A program made the position numbers and the translations under genes. The notes beneath the pieces were generated by a model that was not told the DNA's origin, ran no database searches, and saw only the letters and a program-made list of their open reading frames with translations. This document shows, piece by piece, positions 5,089 to 5,303 of a stretch of 5,303 bases of DNA; the stretch's first letter is position 1, and each line of letters opens with the position of its first letter. Origin of the DNA: Planctomycetota bacterium (lineage in GTDB: Bacteria; Planctomycetota; UBA8742; SKZP01; JAIOTL01); contig JAIOTL010000237.1 of assembly GCA_021106775.1 (NCBI GenBank), positions 1-5,303 of the forward strand, written 5' to 3'.

Positions 5089-5303
5089 ATGACAAAAAAC
5101 GATTTTCACATTCCGGTACTTTGCGATACTGTCGTTCAACAGCTAAAACCTGAATCAGGTGAGACTCTGCTTGATGTTACATTCGGCAGAGGTGGGCATA
5201 CGCGGAAAATCCTTGAATTAATCGCTCCTTCCGGGATTGCATATGCGACAGATGCAGACCCTGAGGCGATTGAATTCGCTAAAAACAATCAACAGCAGTT
5301 TGA
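5089..5303 (+). CDS. rsmH: 16S rRNA (cytosine(1402)-N4)-methyltransferase, 5' part only
   Basis: RsmH (MraW) uses SAM to methylate N4 of C1402 in the ribosomal P site of 16S rRNA. It is usually about 300 residues, and the first 71 are visible before the edge. The diagnostic start HIPVLCDTVVQQLKPESGE (7-25) corresponds to the family's HxPVLLxEVxxxL opening. The SAM motif LLDVTFGRGGHTRKIL (27-42) matches the family's DATLGxGGHS signature with V, F, R and T variants. Next comes a second SAM-contact region, GIAYATDADPEAIEFAK (49-65). No good Shine-Dalgarno site precedes the ATG at 5089 (CCAGCGATAAATTC), so initiation may be weak or coupled. TATAAT-like boxes lie at 4985-4990 and 5052-5057, without clear -35 partners. 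In many bacteria rsmH opens the division/cell-wall cluster (ftsL, ftsI, mur genes), and downstream genes here may follow that order. Confidence 0.93.
   Translation, partial: MTKNDFHIPVLCDTVVQQLKPESGETLLDVTFGRGGHTRKILELIAPSGIAYATDADPEAIEFAKNNQQQF

Noticed and set aside
4425..5090. 221-codon minus-strand open frame
   Set aside because: It is the shadow of the methyltransferase gene, whose frame shows ordered SAM-binding motifs; the minus frame shows no family signature.

Overview
The window looks like a piece of a moderately AT-rich bacterial chromosome. It carries housekeeping genes: asparaginyl-tRNA synthetase, and rsmH at the right edge. It also carries an exported protein with a Sec signal peptide, and Shine-Dalgarno sites of the normal AAGGAG/AGGTGA type. 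Every complete gene ends in TAA. I cannot place the phylum from sequence alone. Degenerate interspersed palindromes in the longest gap would fit an uncultured lineage with a repeat-rich genome, but that is inference. I see no phage, transposase, CRISPR array, tRNA or rRNA.

Layout. Positions 1-777 (minus) hold a bacterial histone-deacetylase-family gene running off the left edge. It is broken by a one-base frameshift near 154 and an in-frame TAG at 97-95. A short divergent spacer (778-912) separates it from a small split-zinc-finger protein (913-1359, plus). That gene converges with only 7 nt to spare on a lysine/glutamate-rich secreted coiled-coil protein (1367-2095, minus). A 177-nt divergent spacer leads to asnS (2273-3646, plus). 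A 679-nt gene-free stretch (3647-4325) follows. It contains three repeat units, each headed by a different perfect hairpin and a T-rich tract, and then a second family of GACAGGC/GCCTGTC palindromes in both orientations. A perfect -10 box then precedes a class I SAM-dependent methyltransferase (4326-4958, plus). The last feature is the 5' end of rsmH (5089 to the edge, plus), often the start of a division/cell-wall cluster.

Working together. The genes do not form one pathway. asnS, the methyltransferase and rsmH are co-directional, but the repeat-filled gap and separate promoter-like sequence suggest asnS is transcribed separately. I do not see a convincing new defence or mobile system. The observations most worth checking are the hairpin repeats, whose stems change completely while pairing is kept and flanks are conserved, and the double lesion in the deacetylase gene.
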